Shown piece by piece: positions 42,475-54,584 of a stretch of DNA of 64,000 nt (the stretch's first letter is position 1; each line of letters opens with the position of its first letter). Made by a program: the position numbers and the translations under genes. The notes under the pieces were generated by a model, which saw nothing but the letters and a program-made list of their open reading frames with translations, was not told the DNA's origin and searched no databases. Source of the DNA: Diphasiastrum complanatum (Eukaryota; Streptophyta; Lycopodiopsida; Lycopodiales; Lycopodiaceae); assembly GCA_029204225.1 (NCBI GenBank), contig CM055110.1, forward strand, positions 40,179,515 to 40,243,514, written 5' to 3'.

Positions 42475-43340
42475 TTAGGCCGCATCTCTGGCGAGATTTT
42501 CTAGGATGGATTCTCCAAAAGATAATAGAAAATGATCACGTTCCGTGACGGCATTAAGTTTCTTAAAATCAACACAAATCCAGAGTTTTCCATTTTTCTT
42601 AGGAACGATGACGATTGGGGAGACCCAATCAGTATGTTTGATTTCATAGATGAATCTTGCATTTAACAAGCGTTGGAGTTCTTTTTTTATTTTGGCCTTG
42701 TAGATCGGATTGCATCGGTAGGGACGACTAGCAGTTGGCCTCGCACCCGGTTTAAGAGAAATACGATGCACAACTACTTGGGGTGAGACGCCTTTCATGT
42801 CTTTATAGGACCAAGCAAAGACATGTCTATATTTGTGCAGTAGCTTTTCAAGCCGTCTGCATTGTTCGCGATTGAGATGAGCTCCAACGTGAAAAATGTA
42901 TTTGTTAGTTTCAGTTGGCTCACTCAAAGATAGAGTGATGGTGCGGGCAAGGCCTTCATAGGTCAAATTACCATTTGGTTCACGTTGAGCTTGGAGTAAT
43001 TGGATTGTGACATCCTCGATCGTATAGTCCTTAAGTATTCAGGCACATCATGGGCTGGAGATTCGAGGGGGGCTTTGCCTTCCAACTGTCAGGATGGTGA
43101 TTTGGAAGGTTCGGGGGTTGGTGTAGGAACAGAAGCAATCTCAAGAACTTTCCTAACAATGGTAAGGTTGCCAGACGGTTGAATTTGAAGAGGTTTCTTC
43201 ATCTTTTCTTTCATGGTATAGCCACGTGGTTGTGGCTTCGGAGGTCGTGAGATGTGCGGATGAGAAAGTGGTGGCACATCATGGAGGATTTTGTCATCGA
43301 TTTAAAAGTTGACGGGGGCGGTAGGTGATTTGTGTTTGCA
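42475..43340 (-). pseudogene. Ty3/gypsy pol fragment (protease-RT junction to RT start)
   Basis: The minus-strand frame 42475-42966 contains YRHVFAWSYKDMKGVSPQVV, SRPYRCNPIYKAKIKKELQR and WVSPIVIVPKKNGKLWICVD followed by FKKLNAV, the N-terminal part of gypsy RT. It then loses the palm domain, which should begin PLPF; here it reads LLSFGESILENLARDAA and stops. Upstream to about 43340 is the linker (PPLSHPHISRPPKPQPRGY). It is truncated, so no polymerase activity is expected. Confidence 0.8.
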
Positions 43341-43474
43341 AATGTTTGTTAACGAGTGACCCACAGTTCAAAATAAAAATGTTGTTCATGCATGTGTGTT
43401 TTATTGGAATTCGATGCTCAGCCTCAATAATGAGCATCTTTCTTTACCAAACTCAACGTTGGGTCATAAAAGTT

Positions 43475-44465
43475 TAATCCTTCGAAAAAATCTGATCCTT
43501 TCGAAAAATTTGAGTCATTGGAAACACTCGATCCTTTGAAAAAATTGGAGTCTTTTGAAAAAAACGAGTCTTTGAAAAAATTCGAATCTATTAAAAAATT
43601 CGAGTCATTGGAAAAATTCGAGTCTTTCTCAAAAAATTTGAGTTTTTCAAAAAACAAATTTGAGACTTTAGAAAAATTGAGTCTTTTGAAAAATTCAAGT
43701 CATTGAAAAGATTCGAGTCGTCGCTATCCAAAAAAAAAAATCTCGTCTTTGAAAAAAATCGATGGTTTCAAAAAATTTGAGTCCTTTGAAAAATTCGAGT
43801 CATGAAAAAATTTGATCTTTTGGAAAAATTCAAATCATTGAAAAAGTTCGAGTCCTTGGAAAAATTTGATCATTTGAAAAATTCGAGTCTTTGAAAAAAT
43901 TTGATCCTTCGAAAAAAAAAATGATCCTTTTGAGTCTTTGAAAAAATTCGAGTAATTTGAAAAATTTGAGTCTTCAAAAAAATTTGATCTATTGGAAACA
44001 TTCGATCCTTTTAAAAGATTCGAGTCTTTCGAAAAAAAAATCGAGTCTTTCGGAAAGAATTTGATCCTATGGAAAAATTCGAATCTTTGAAAAAATTTGA
44101 CTTTTTGAAAAAATTCGATCCTTCGGAAAAATTCAATCCTTTCGAGTCTTTCAAAAAAATTCGATGCTTTCATGTCTTTGGAAAAATTTGAATCATTTGA
44201 AAAATTTGAATCTTCGAAAAAATTCAATCCATTGGAAAAATTTGATCCTTATCAAAAATTTGAATTTTTCAAAAAAAATCTAATCTTTCGAAAAAAATTC
44301 AAGTCTTTAAAAAAAAATCAACTCTTTGGAAAAAATCGATCCTTTAGAAAAATTTGAACCTTTGGGAAAATTTGATTCTTTTGAAAAATTTGAGTCTTCG
44401 AAAAAATTCAATCCTTTGAAAAAAGTCAAGTCTTTGAAATAATTCGAATCTTTAGAAAAATTCTG
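43475..44465. repeat. Degenerate 18-bp minisatellite, about 1 kb
   Basis: Units of the form TCATTGGAAAAATTCGAG, with variants TCTTTGAAAAAATTCGAT, recur about 50 times. The period is close to 18, so all frames can stay open for 60-130 codons: FEKFES on the plus strand and DSNFSK on the minus strand. Indels break the frames. No start context or neighbouring exon suggests translation. Confidence 0.85.
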
Positions 44466-44663
44466 AGTTGACAGTACAAAGGGTAGAAAATATACAAAGG
44501 GTCAGAGTTTACTCTGGGTCGAAAAATATACAAAGGTTCAAAAATATCTCGCATATCTCACATCTCGAATATCAAACATATCTCACATATCTCGGCCATA
44601 GTAGGGGTCAAAATTTAACCATGTTCAACAATAGCACAAGGAGTATCTTAATAAAATAACATT

Positions 44664-44665
<2 letters not shown>

Positions 44666-44743
<78 letters not shown>
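44666..44743. repeat. (TG)n(GA)n compound microsatellite
   Basis: About 21 TG repeats followed by about 18 GA repeats. The frame across it is an artefact. Confidence 0.9.
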
Positions 44744-44744
<1 letters not shown>

Positions 44745-44747
<3 letters not shown>

Positions 44748-46590
44748 GTTGGATTTCAATGCTCAAGCTCATATCCATTAGTTCATAAATACATGTAAAG
44801 TTGCACAATCTATATAAATACATTACATTCGACTACAAAAGTTGCATCTATCGCAAAATCTCGACTGAGTCAAATAAGCCAATTGTCAAGATTTTCGGCA
44901 TATGGCACTTTATCTCAAATATAACAAAACTGTGAAATAGGCAACTGCCTCAGATATCGTAGATAGCGTGGACCTTAGCAAAAAGCGAATGCCTTGGATA
45001 TCACAAACTTCAACGAAGGGCAGCGATTTGATAGACTCCCCTTGATATTGCACCATAATGTTTTTCCAAATGCAAATTCACTCTCTAAAAGACAGTGGCT
45101 CCTTTAGTATCATTATTATCCTTTAGTATACGCCTATTGCACCTACAAACAACGACTACCCTTAATATCGCCATTATCACATTTTTCAACAAAGGAGAAA
45201 ATACATTATTTTTGTTTTTTAAATAAATTGAAAAACACCAATATTTGAAAAAGTTACAAAAGTTTTAATTTTTTTTTTTCTGAAAAGCGAATTTACAAAT
45301 ATATTATTATAAAAAATCAGAAGCATTTATTAGTTATATGTTTAGCTAATCATTACCACAAATCTACATAATCATGACAATGTACAATATAAATTTGACT
45401 TTTGTTAGTGATAGAAATGTTGGTTGATTTAGAGGTACTTTTTTTAGACTAGCAAAACTTTAGTTTTGTGCTTTTTACAATAGTTTATTGTTCATATCAG
45501 AGTTATTTTTTTCTTATACATTGTGATACATGTACTTCTTAACTATTGTTTTCAATGCAAATTTGCGACCTTCTTCAAACACTTTTGTTATACATTTGCA
45601 TTGTCATTTTATATTACTGATATTTAGTAAGCAATTACTCATGTGCCTCATAAATCAATGATCTGATAATTGTCTCAAATTTCTCAAAGATTGTTGATAT
45701 ATTTGTTACAAATGTATAATTTCACTTGAAGATTTTAGGATCTTTAGCAATCACAATATTTTTCTTTGGAGTTTGCACATCAAGGCGATGCACCTCTTGG
45801 AACTTGGAATTTCAATGCTAATCACCAACAATTATGGCTTTGGCAATTGCTCCATGACCTTCTTGATCTTGATTACTCAAACACAAAGATGAGTTTTTAG
45901 CATATGCGCTATCATAAATCAAAGTGTATGGCTTCAATCAAATACAAGACACAAGTAGAAACTTGTTGGATTTACTACTCCTACTCTCCTAAATCCCATT
46001 TTTAATCTGCCTCCATTCTTGCTACATATTTATTAACGTTGTCACGTAGCCTGCATAATTACACACAAATTCCCACAGATGAATAAAAGGCGAAAGAATC
46101 ACGAACACTGTGTTTTTTTTTTACATAGGTTATGGTAACAAGCGAAAAGGGGACACTTTCCTACAAAATGCCGAAGGTGCCCTAAAAGCTAAGGCACCCT
46201 GTAAATCCTATCCTAAGGCCATTCGTAAGAGTGACCCACTTTTTGCATCATCACCAACGTTCACTTAGCACTGGATGACATCATATCCTTTTTACCCTCA
46301 CTCCATGCAGTTGCGCTAACAGATTTGACAACGATCGCAGCCACCCACGATCTCCATTGGCTACCCACATCCACATTCCACCACAAATGTAAAAAAATTT
46401 GTCCCGAAAAATCGAAAAAAAAAACTAGACCACGCGTACAGCCGTACGGACCAAAAAAAAAAAAACAAAACTTTGCATAATGACATTATATATGGGAAGG
46501 CTTGAACTCCTCGGGCCTTACTTGACCTCAGGCTCCCGCCATTGGGCGAGGGCTCTCCCAATAAAGAAGGCCCTCAGACAGGGCCTTCCC
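44745..46590. other. No gene seen
   Basis: AT-rich, with many stops in all frames. I see no repeat boundary or coding motif that I can support. Confidence 0.4.
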
Positions 46591-46595
46591 CCCAA

Positions 46596-46892
46596 CCCCC
46601 CCCCCCCCCCCCCTCAAAAACACAACAAAGACTTGTAAAGAAAGAGAATAGAGGTAAGAGAGCGAGACATATGTATTTTCTTTGGCAAAACCATACTACT
46701 TTTTGCCTCCAATGAGGGTTATCTGTCAAAACAAAGAAAAAACATTTTTCTATTATCTTTGTTAATGGAAGAACTTATGCTCTTCTTGCTAATTGCCTGG
46801 AATAGAGGGAGCTACAAGACCTATAACGTAGCTGATAGTTGTAGCAGTGGTGCAAGTGGCGCAATTCCTAGTGCAACAAAAGCTCGCTCGCG

Positions 46893-46941
<49 letters not shown>

Positions 46942-47060
46942 AACTGCTCGTCCTCCCAGCAACGTCCTCTACCACTCTCTCTCCCTTTCTCTCTCTTTTC
47001 GCTCATCTCTCTCTCTCTCCTCTCAAACATCATCATCTCTCTCTCTCTCTCTCTCACTAA
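46596..47060. repeat. C-run and CT-rich tracts
   Basis: An 18-base run of C at 46596-46613, then (CT)n blocks at about 46889-46942, 46974-47020 and 47036-47056. Open frames across them on either strand are Leu/Ser or Arg/Glu repeats, not genes. Confidence 0.85.
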
Positions 47061-50000
47061 ACATAGATAGCTTTTTTATTTTTCACACTCCTCCTAAAAA
47101 GTTATATATTCTAATTAAGCATAGATCTTGGAATCAAGCCTCCGTCTTTCTCTCTGCCATTGTTGTCTCTCTCTTTCTCTTGTCCTCCTAGCAAGTTGTG
47201 CTTGATCATCACAGACGTCTTAATCACTAGCACAAATGCATGATCAATTGAGCGAAGCGAAGATTGCTTATGCATACACAATCCAGTCCTCTTGAACTTG
47301 ATAGATTGGTTGCGGAGCAAGGAAAAAACTACGAGAGAGAGATGATGAAGCAGCTTTGTGAGAGAGTTGATGAAGCAGCTTTTGTTAAGAATCCAGCAGA
47401 GAAACAACTGCTGGGGCGTAGCGAGCTACGAGGAGGTTCGATAAACTAGGGGAGCGTTATCACGCTTCTCTCTCTAACCCCTCTCTATCTCAATCAAACT
47501 CTTTGGATCCATCATTGTTCTACTCTCTCTCTCTCTCTCTCTCATTTTTTTTGGAAATCTCTAAAAGCACACGTTCTCTCTCTAAAAGCCACGCATTTGC
47601 CCGTAATCCAATGCAACGATCGATCAAAGACGTTTTAGAGCACACGTGGCTCAATAAAAATGCAAAAATCAATTTTTCCATCAAAACCAACATTCATTCT
47701 CTCTCTCTCTTTATCCATAATAGCTCTCCTCTTTTTCTTCTCTCTCTCTCGGCCCGTTCTGTTAATGGCTTTCTCTGTTTTACCTAACTGAGTTGGCTCG
47801 TTGTAGCCCGTAGGTTGAGAGAAGAAGAATAAGGAGAGATTAAGGCCTTGAAGTAGAAATTAATATTTCTATAGTGGGGTTGGGGGATTCTTTGTTGGAT
47901 TTATATTTAATTTTTCTCTGATAATGCAAATTGATTTTTGCACTTTTTTTTTCAATGCAATTGAATCAGACTTTATTTGAAATTAGTAATGGGCTTGGTA
48001 TTTGCATTTTTTTAGTTTATATTTGCCGAATTTTGCAGTTTATTGATAATGAGTCATGCAGGCAAGTAAATTCATAAAAACATAACTTTTGTTGATAATG
48101 AGTCATGCAAGCAAGTAAATTCATATAAACGTAATTTTTTCTTATGAAATACATTAACCCAAGCAGACTAGCTAAATAGGAGGTTCCCGTAATTGGAAAA
48201 TACTTCATATCATCTCCCAATCTTTTGATTTGTATCTCTCATCAAGAGCGGACCAATCATTATAAACAACTTGACATGTTAAGTCAAGCAGCTATAGAAC
48301 TCCATTAAAGCAATAAGAAACTGGATAATAAAATGCAATTCTTGTTTAAAATTATTACACTTTGATAATTCATATAAGTGTCGGATGAAAAATGAATTTT
48401 ATCAATCATTTTTGTTCAAGAAGGTAAAGCATCCTCTAGGTGGAGGGAACTACTCTCAAAACAAGCAAAGTGGTCGGGTTGTTGTGGAATTCCAAAAGGC
48501 TTTCATTGCTATTTTTGACTCAAAATAGATATTTGTTTTATTGATTGTCGAATGGGCAACTGTAAATTAGTGACTTATGTCCAAGACTTCATAAGTTTTT
48601 TGGCCAAAGTACCTGTCAAATTGCCCCACAATTTGAAAAAAAAAAAAAGGCCTTTTCATGATTCATATGCCAATGAACACCAAAAGAAGAAAACAAAAAC
48701 CAATAAGTTATGATAAGCCATGCAAAACTATAATAAAAAAGGTTTGAAAGGTTGTGAGGCCCCATGAGCAAAACTTATTCAAAAAGTTAATTTTGAGATC
48801 AAGCATATCAAAAGAACCATTTAGCTCTTAAATTCCTTTAAGAATCAAAAAAATTGAAAAAAAAGGACAACTCTAAGGTTGAATAACAATTATTTGCAAT
48901 TTTATAATAGTTAATATTACACAAATAATTAAATTCAAGCCATTAATAAAGAGTTTTCTATTGAACCATTATAATCAAATTTGTTATTGTGGAATGTCTA
49001 TGTTCCAAGATAACTAGATTTGAACACCTATTACTTGACATAGCTCTTTGAGTGATCAAATGTGAATAATTGACAGAGTAATGCCAAACCGGTCAATAAA
49101 AAAAAAAACAGTCCAATTATATTGGAAAATTTGTAATTGTTGAGAACTGATCAAAAGTATAAAAAAAAAACCGATTTCATTTCCCGTTAAATTCTATGGT
49201 GAATTATATGCAAAAGATCAGACTAGTACCATTTCATACTAGTAGGTGATTTTTTGTATATCAATGATATCAACCTAGGTATAGGATTGAAATGAAATTG
49301 TTTTAGATTTTTTCCTACAATTTTTTTACATTTATGTCTTTATATCTTCGTTGTTCCTTAGCTGAAAGATTTTTAGGGGACTGAAAATTTTAAGGGGGGA
49401 AGAATAGTGGACATCAAAGGTAGTAAGTGTGATTGGAAAATGTATTTTGCAGGTAGGATTTTGTTAATCCTTGTAAATAATTGCTTAATAGCGGATATTA
49501 ATTTCCTGGATAGAATTCATTTAGTTGAATTCATAACTAATATCTTTGTAACCATTGAGTTATCCACAATTTTGGATGTCAATTCTGATTGTAAAAAGGA
49601 ATTGATTCATGGATTACATTGGATCTGTAATGGACTACATTACCGAATTTTGAAATGGACTTCGTAATCCAACAAATTAATAGATGTCGCAATGCAATTA
49701 TTTGGCATCTAATATGGCCATTGGAACTGATGTCCACGTCAATAATTTGATACGATTCAAATTTGACGGGATGTCTATACTTGGGTGCAGACTTTCTAAT
49801 GGGTACTAGCACATCAAAATCCAATGGTTGCTCATTTTTCGATTTTCTGTTCAATCTAGCCCATTTTTGCTCACTCTTTTTTGCAAGTTTGGAAGTGTTA
49901 TTGCATTGTAGAGGTGTGGTCTAGTTGTTTGTATTAGACTATGTAAGTGTTGTATTGGCCATGAGTCTTTGGTTTTAGCAATTTTTCATTTTATTTTGTT

Positions 50001-50430
50001 TATGCAGTGGCTATGAGTGCCAAGTCTCAAGCATTTATAGTTAATGAGTCAGGACATGTATCTCATAACAAGGTCCGTTTTGCCATGCGGTAAAATCCCC
50101 AAAAGGTAGATGTCCTAATGTATTATTTTCTTCTCTTTGAATATATATAGTTCAAACCACTAAAACATTTCAGAGGATTTCTAACCCTATTATCGAGGCT
50201 CTTATGAAGAATTAAAAAAAAACAAACACCATAAACCTCCGTATACACCATGAAGTAAGCCTTGGAACGAGATCCTAGATAATTACCTCGGTAGTAGAGA
50301 CTTCTTCATCTCATTTCTGTTTTTTTTGTAGATACCGAGGGATATACTGAGGTCCCTCAGTATATCCCTCTGAAAAGGCTGTTGGTGGCATGTCTCTTCT
50401 GAGAGATATTCCAAGGGTCAATATTTTGAG
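47061..50430. other. Gene-poor stretch with CT tracts, a 49-bp tandem duplication and one hairpin
   Basis: CT tracts continue at 47523-47544 and near 47699-47710. TTGATAATGAGTCATGCAGG at 48043 recurs 49 bp later at 48092. A near-perfect hairpin lies at 50337-50370. No frame has recognisable content. Confidence 0.5.
50337..50370. repeat. 16-bp inverted repeat with a 2-base loop
   Basis: GAGGGATATACTGAGG and its exact reverse complement CCTCAGTATATCCCTC are separated by TC. It could be a remnant of a small foldback element. Confidence 0.7.
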
Positions 50431-50439
50431 CCTCCTACT

Positions 50440-50475
50440 AAGATCACGTTGAAAGGTCCACAGATGTCAGAATGC
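50440..50475 (-). pseudogene. Scrap of copia integrase
   Basis: The minus strand reads LELVHSDICGPF, the start of the copia integrase core (IHSDLCGP, with the first catalytic Asp). Only these dozen residues are preserved. Confidence 0.5.
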
Positions 50476-50535
50476 ACTAACTCCAGAGAAGATAATAAAG
50501 ACATTCAATCATCATTGTCATCAAATCACGACATG

Positions 50536-50665
50536 TTCAAAATTGCTTGCAAATTCAGTGAACAAGAGAGGAGAAATACTCAATGTAAATGTGTGACATA
50601 TTCAGAATTGCATGCAAATTCATGGAACAAGAGAGAGGAGAAATACTCAATGTAAATGTATTGAT
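50536..50665. repeat. 65-bp tandem duplication
   Basis: TTCAAAATTGCTTGCAAATTC ... CTCAATGTAAATGT (start of unit 1 at 50536) recurs from 50601 with a few changes; both copies contain GAGGAGAAATACTCAATG. Confidence 0.75.
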
Positions 50666-50693
50666 TGTATTATAACAAAATACAAAGTGTCCA

Positions 50694-51092
50694 CTATTCA
50701 TCATCAGCTTGTGTGTCAGCTTCTATGGCAATATTGTCATGAAGAAATTCTCTGCTAGAGTATGCATATAATAGATGTGCATTATCCTTATTTCCACTAA
50801 GTTCAATATAAGTAGAATACAATGAATAATGAGAGCTCCTTAAAGGAACATTCCCATCAGTAAAACCTAGAATGTTAAAAACATAAGATCTTTTGACGAA
50901 AATGATCTTATTTCTCTTAACAAATTTATGTCCTCCTAGATATAATGATAAAGCTTTAACTGCCATTATCAAAGTCTCTCCAACTAGGCTCAACTTCGAA
51001 TGAGCAATACAGATCTCATTCAAAGAAGGTAGACAATCATCCCAGCTAGTGGCAATATTTCCTAGCATATCCTCAACCCAAGATGCAAGCAA
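50694..51092 (-). CDS. Unrecognised 132-codon frame
   Basis: A minus-strand frame from an ATG, of balanced composition (SLYLGGHKFVKRNKIIFVKR, SHYSLYSTYIELSG), ending in an acidic tail. I do not recognise it and no family motif is visible. Its position between a copia scrap and gypsy integrase suggests it belongs to a mobile element or is accidental. Confidence 0.25.
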   Translation of the reverse strand: MLASWVEDMLGNIATSWDDCLPSLNEICIAHSKLSLVGETLIMAVKALSLYLGGHKFVKRNKIIFVKRSYVFNILGFTDGNVPLRSSHYSLYSTYIELSGNKDNAHLLYAYSSREFLHDNIAIEADTQADDE

Positions 51093-51880
51093 TCAAACAT
51101 CAAGGAGATGAAGTTAGTTGTCACGCATAGGTTCAATCCCATGAGAGGGATAGCATATCTTAGAATTCAGCATGTATGGAAGATTTGGAAAGCTTTTATA
51201 GGCTAATTGGAGGGTCCATTAGACAATGTACTAGTTTGTTGGTCAATTTTGGACAAAAATTTGCAAGCATGTTCAGTATTATGAAAATAGGTTATAAAAA
51301 TCTAGTCGAAATTTTCTGAGGTACTTGAATTGGCAAAGGTTTATCCTTCGCCTAAGGACATCATTTGCCTATGTACTGTAATAAATGCAAATTTTGAAAA
51401 TCTGAGCCTCTGCCCAACCTAATTTTGGCATTCTCATCTGTCAGGTCGACGAAGGTTAATTAGAATTGTCGAATGCTTGACGAAGGTTTCCAAAATGGTA
51501 AGTTTATGAACATTCGTCTAACTCAAAAATAGTTATCATCTATGGAAATGAACCTTCGCCCAACTCAGTATAGAGGTGGATGTATGATCTAAAATCTCAA
51601 CCAAGGTTTCTAGGACCATATGTGCAAAATATGACCCAAAAAGTGATTTTCTAAGTCATTTTTCATCAAAAATAATGTTTTAAAAATTCTTTCCTTTCTC
51701 TATTTCCATTTTGATGACTTTTTTGACTTTTGCTCATCATTCTTTATTTTCTTTTTCTTTTTTTGTCTGTTTCTAAAGAAGAAAAAAATCATTCAAGTAA
51801 TAAAAAACAAGAAAATTGTAAAACAATCAAAATAAAAATGACAAGGAATTGGATCACTTTGGTTGAACTGGCTGATCTGG
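51093..51880. other. No gene seen
   Basis: The only pattern is repeated use of CCTTCGCC and CGAAGGTT words around 51340-51610. Confidence 0.35.
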
Positions 51881-52560
51881 TTACCAAAACTTGCATAGTC
51901 GACTGTCATTCACCGGAGTGTCAAATCTTTTTCCGTCCAAATGTTCTAAATGACTGCTCCCTCCATAGTTCAATATTTCTTTCACTCTATACGGTCCTTC
52001 ACCTGTGAACTTCAATTTGCCTTTAATCAATTTCATCTTATACATTAGTGCTAGATTTCCTTCCTTCATATCTTTTTTGTGTAATCGGCGATCGTGCCAT
52101 GCCTTGTGACGGGTTTTCTCTACTGCTAATGTATGAACTGCCATCAATATGGTCTACCAAAGTTTTTGTAAAGCCTCATGAGGCATCTGGAAGGATTTGG
52201 CATCATCCAATCGTTCTGTTGTTGTTATGCATAGAGATGGTATCAAAAATTCAATTGGCATAACTACATCTTGTCCATAAACAAGATTAAATGGTGTTTG
52301 ATTCATACTACCTTTGTAAGCGGTTCTAAATGCCCATAAAATCAAATAAAGCTTATGTTTCCAATCAGAATGACTTGCTTCTACCGTTTTTGTCATAATG
52401 CTGCAGAGAATCTTGTTGGAAGATTCAGCTTGGCCATTACCCCTCAAATAATACGGAGTACTAAACCGATGAATAATAAAAAAGTCTTCCAATAGACACT
52501 TTATTGTTTCAATTACAGAATGTGTTATGCGATCACTAACGATCTCGATAGTGTTAAAAT
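51881..52560 (-). pseudogene. Ty3/gypsy integrase fragment
   Basis: The minus strand reads EDFFIIHRFSTPYYLRGNGQ followed by AESSNKIL, then LWAFRTAYKGSMNQTPFNLV, YGQDVVMPIE, and in the next frame the C-terminal part WHDRRLHKKDMKEG, FTGEGPYRVKEI. This is the integrase core around the catalytic Glu and the following linker/SH3-like region. The N-terminal side is cut at about 52560, and a frame change separates the two pieces (52154). It probably comes from the same family as 42475-43340. Confidence 0.8.
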
Positions 52561-52634
52561 TTTGTTAGGATCTAGTGTAGTATGCAGATCACATCAATCA
52601 ATCACCATAGACACTCCTCACAAGCTCTCAAAGA

Positions 52635-54584
52635 TGGCACGACAAAAGCGATTAGATTACAAAGAAACACTGTACATATAGAGTATTCACAAACTGCATG
52701 AAAAGGCAGGTGTCCTAAAATTGGCCTACCACCTGTCAAACTAAGGTCGGGCCCAATATGGCCTAATTTGACCGACAAACTTGGGACATGCCCCCAAGTA
52801 TAACATACACTATATATAACCCTGTACAGGCTAATTTTTGCTATGTGTGGCTACTTGGCTTACCCAAGTAGCCGGCTACGGGATCAGTGCCCGACTGATG
52901 TGACAATAGTGGGTCACATCCCGAACAACCAAAAAATTGTACTCCTAATAAAGTGAAGATATGTATAGTTAATTACAATACTGCATTTCGAGCTTACAAT
53001 AAAAACATATTAGACCAAATCTGATTCTTGACACTCTCCCTTAAGCTCAAATGTAGTATGAGTAAAGAAATATATTGCAACAGTGTCTAGAGTGTCCAAA
53101 AGATGTTATGCATATCCCTGCTACCCTGTACTTGACTCACACTCAAGCACACCATCAAACCACCAGGTTTGGCACACAAAGTATCATGCAAACACAATGC
53201 TCATACAAAGAGTCTACCATAGTCTCGACCAACTGACTCATCCCCAATCCAACTTGAACACAAGTGGACCACATGAGTGACATGGCTCAAACTGAGGAAA
53301 TCCCATTGCCACCATGAGACTTACATCTTCCATCTAGCTAGGCTAACATCCTATTAGGCACTTACACGCACAAACTTGTAAAACTGACATAAATGGGCGA
53401 CTGAGTCTCAACCTGAGGAAATCTTACTGCCACCATAAGACTATACCCTCACCGGATAAACAGCTAGTAGACATAAAGACAAGTCAATGAGCATAAAATG
53501 ACTACTTTGTTTCACTGTAGCAAATGCACAACCACATACGACTCCAACTCAGATTTAGACCTCTTGTGACAAGGTAACATGAAAGCCCACACACACTTAT
53601 GCAAACTAACATGAATGATAAAACATCAAATACATGACCAAGACCTGCCCATAAGTGGTATCCTGTAGTACCAGCACCTGTGCCATCTATAGATCCGCTG
53701 CTACACCACTGGTCTCCAAATCAGGTCTCCAACTATGGCCCGCACCTATAACCAAGATGTTCTCATGTCCAAGCATATCACATAGATGTCCTCATACATC
53801 ATCCAAGATCAACCATCTCGAACCAATGAGCACTCCAAGCCTCATCCCTGATGTATCTCCCAAACAAAGCTATGCTCCAAACCGCTTTGCCCTAACATCC
53901 TATCCAATAAGCCTTGAATGTCGATCCCCATCCATTCTCCATGCTCCATGCACAAGAGTCTACCAAGGACTCAATGAATGAATGTACACAATCTTCACCA
54001 TAGGCTATATCTGAGTAGCTCACCTATCTCCCAGAGATATTGATGATAATTTGCCTCTCCTACACCTCATGCAGGCTCAACTTTCCATGCTTGACATTGA
54101 CAACTTTGATTTGACCAGTATATAGGCCTCCCACCAAGGAGCCTATCTCACGAATATTGTATCCATCATAGCGTCCAAGCCAAATCAAATGCAAACTAGA
54201 TCCACTATCGTGATGAATAATTCACCCACGATCTATAGCATATCAGGTAGGATAGCTCCAGAACCTTGTACCCTATACCGTCTGATCACCAAATATCCAT
54301 TACCTGATGATAGCTCCCCAAGAATCTGTCCACCTATAGTGCAACTAGATTCCAACTAGATCGAACCAAAAGTTGCATCCTACTTACCAAATAGTGATGG
54401 ATAGAAACAATATGTGATGCCAACCTGGAGATCACTGTGCTTATAACCATGCAACTCACCTGATCACTTGCCAAATTATTAGTTGTCACTCCTTGAGCAA
54501 TCATCTCCATCCCTATCGGCTCACAACCATGGGCATCCTAGATCCACATCACCCCATAATGCACTCCATGCTCTCAGGATATGT
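52635..54584 (-). repeat. 3' LTR of the minus-strand large element (right limit unknown)
   Basis: It starts TGGCACGACAAAAGC and aligns along its length with 57844-59659. Compared with that copy it has about 134 extra bases near 53500-53635. It continues past 54584, where the partner is interrupted, so the full LTR is longer than 1.9 kb. Confidence 0.75.

Noticed and set aside
43424-44357. FEKFES/DSNFSK-rich frames as real repeat proteins
   Set aside because: They arise from an 18-bp minisatellite in several frames on both strands, with no start context or conserved frame.
46759-47191. Leu/Ser and Arg/Glu frames across CT/GA tracts
   Set aside because: Pure products of dinucleotide repeats; overlapping frames on both strands.
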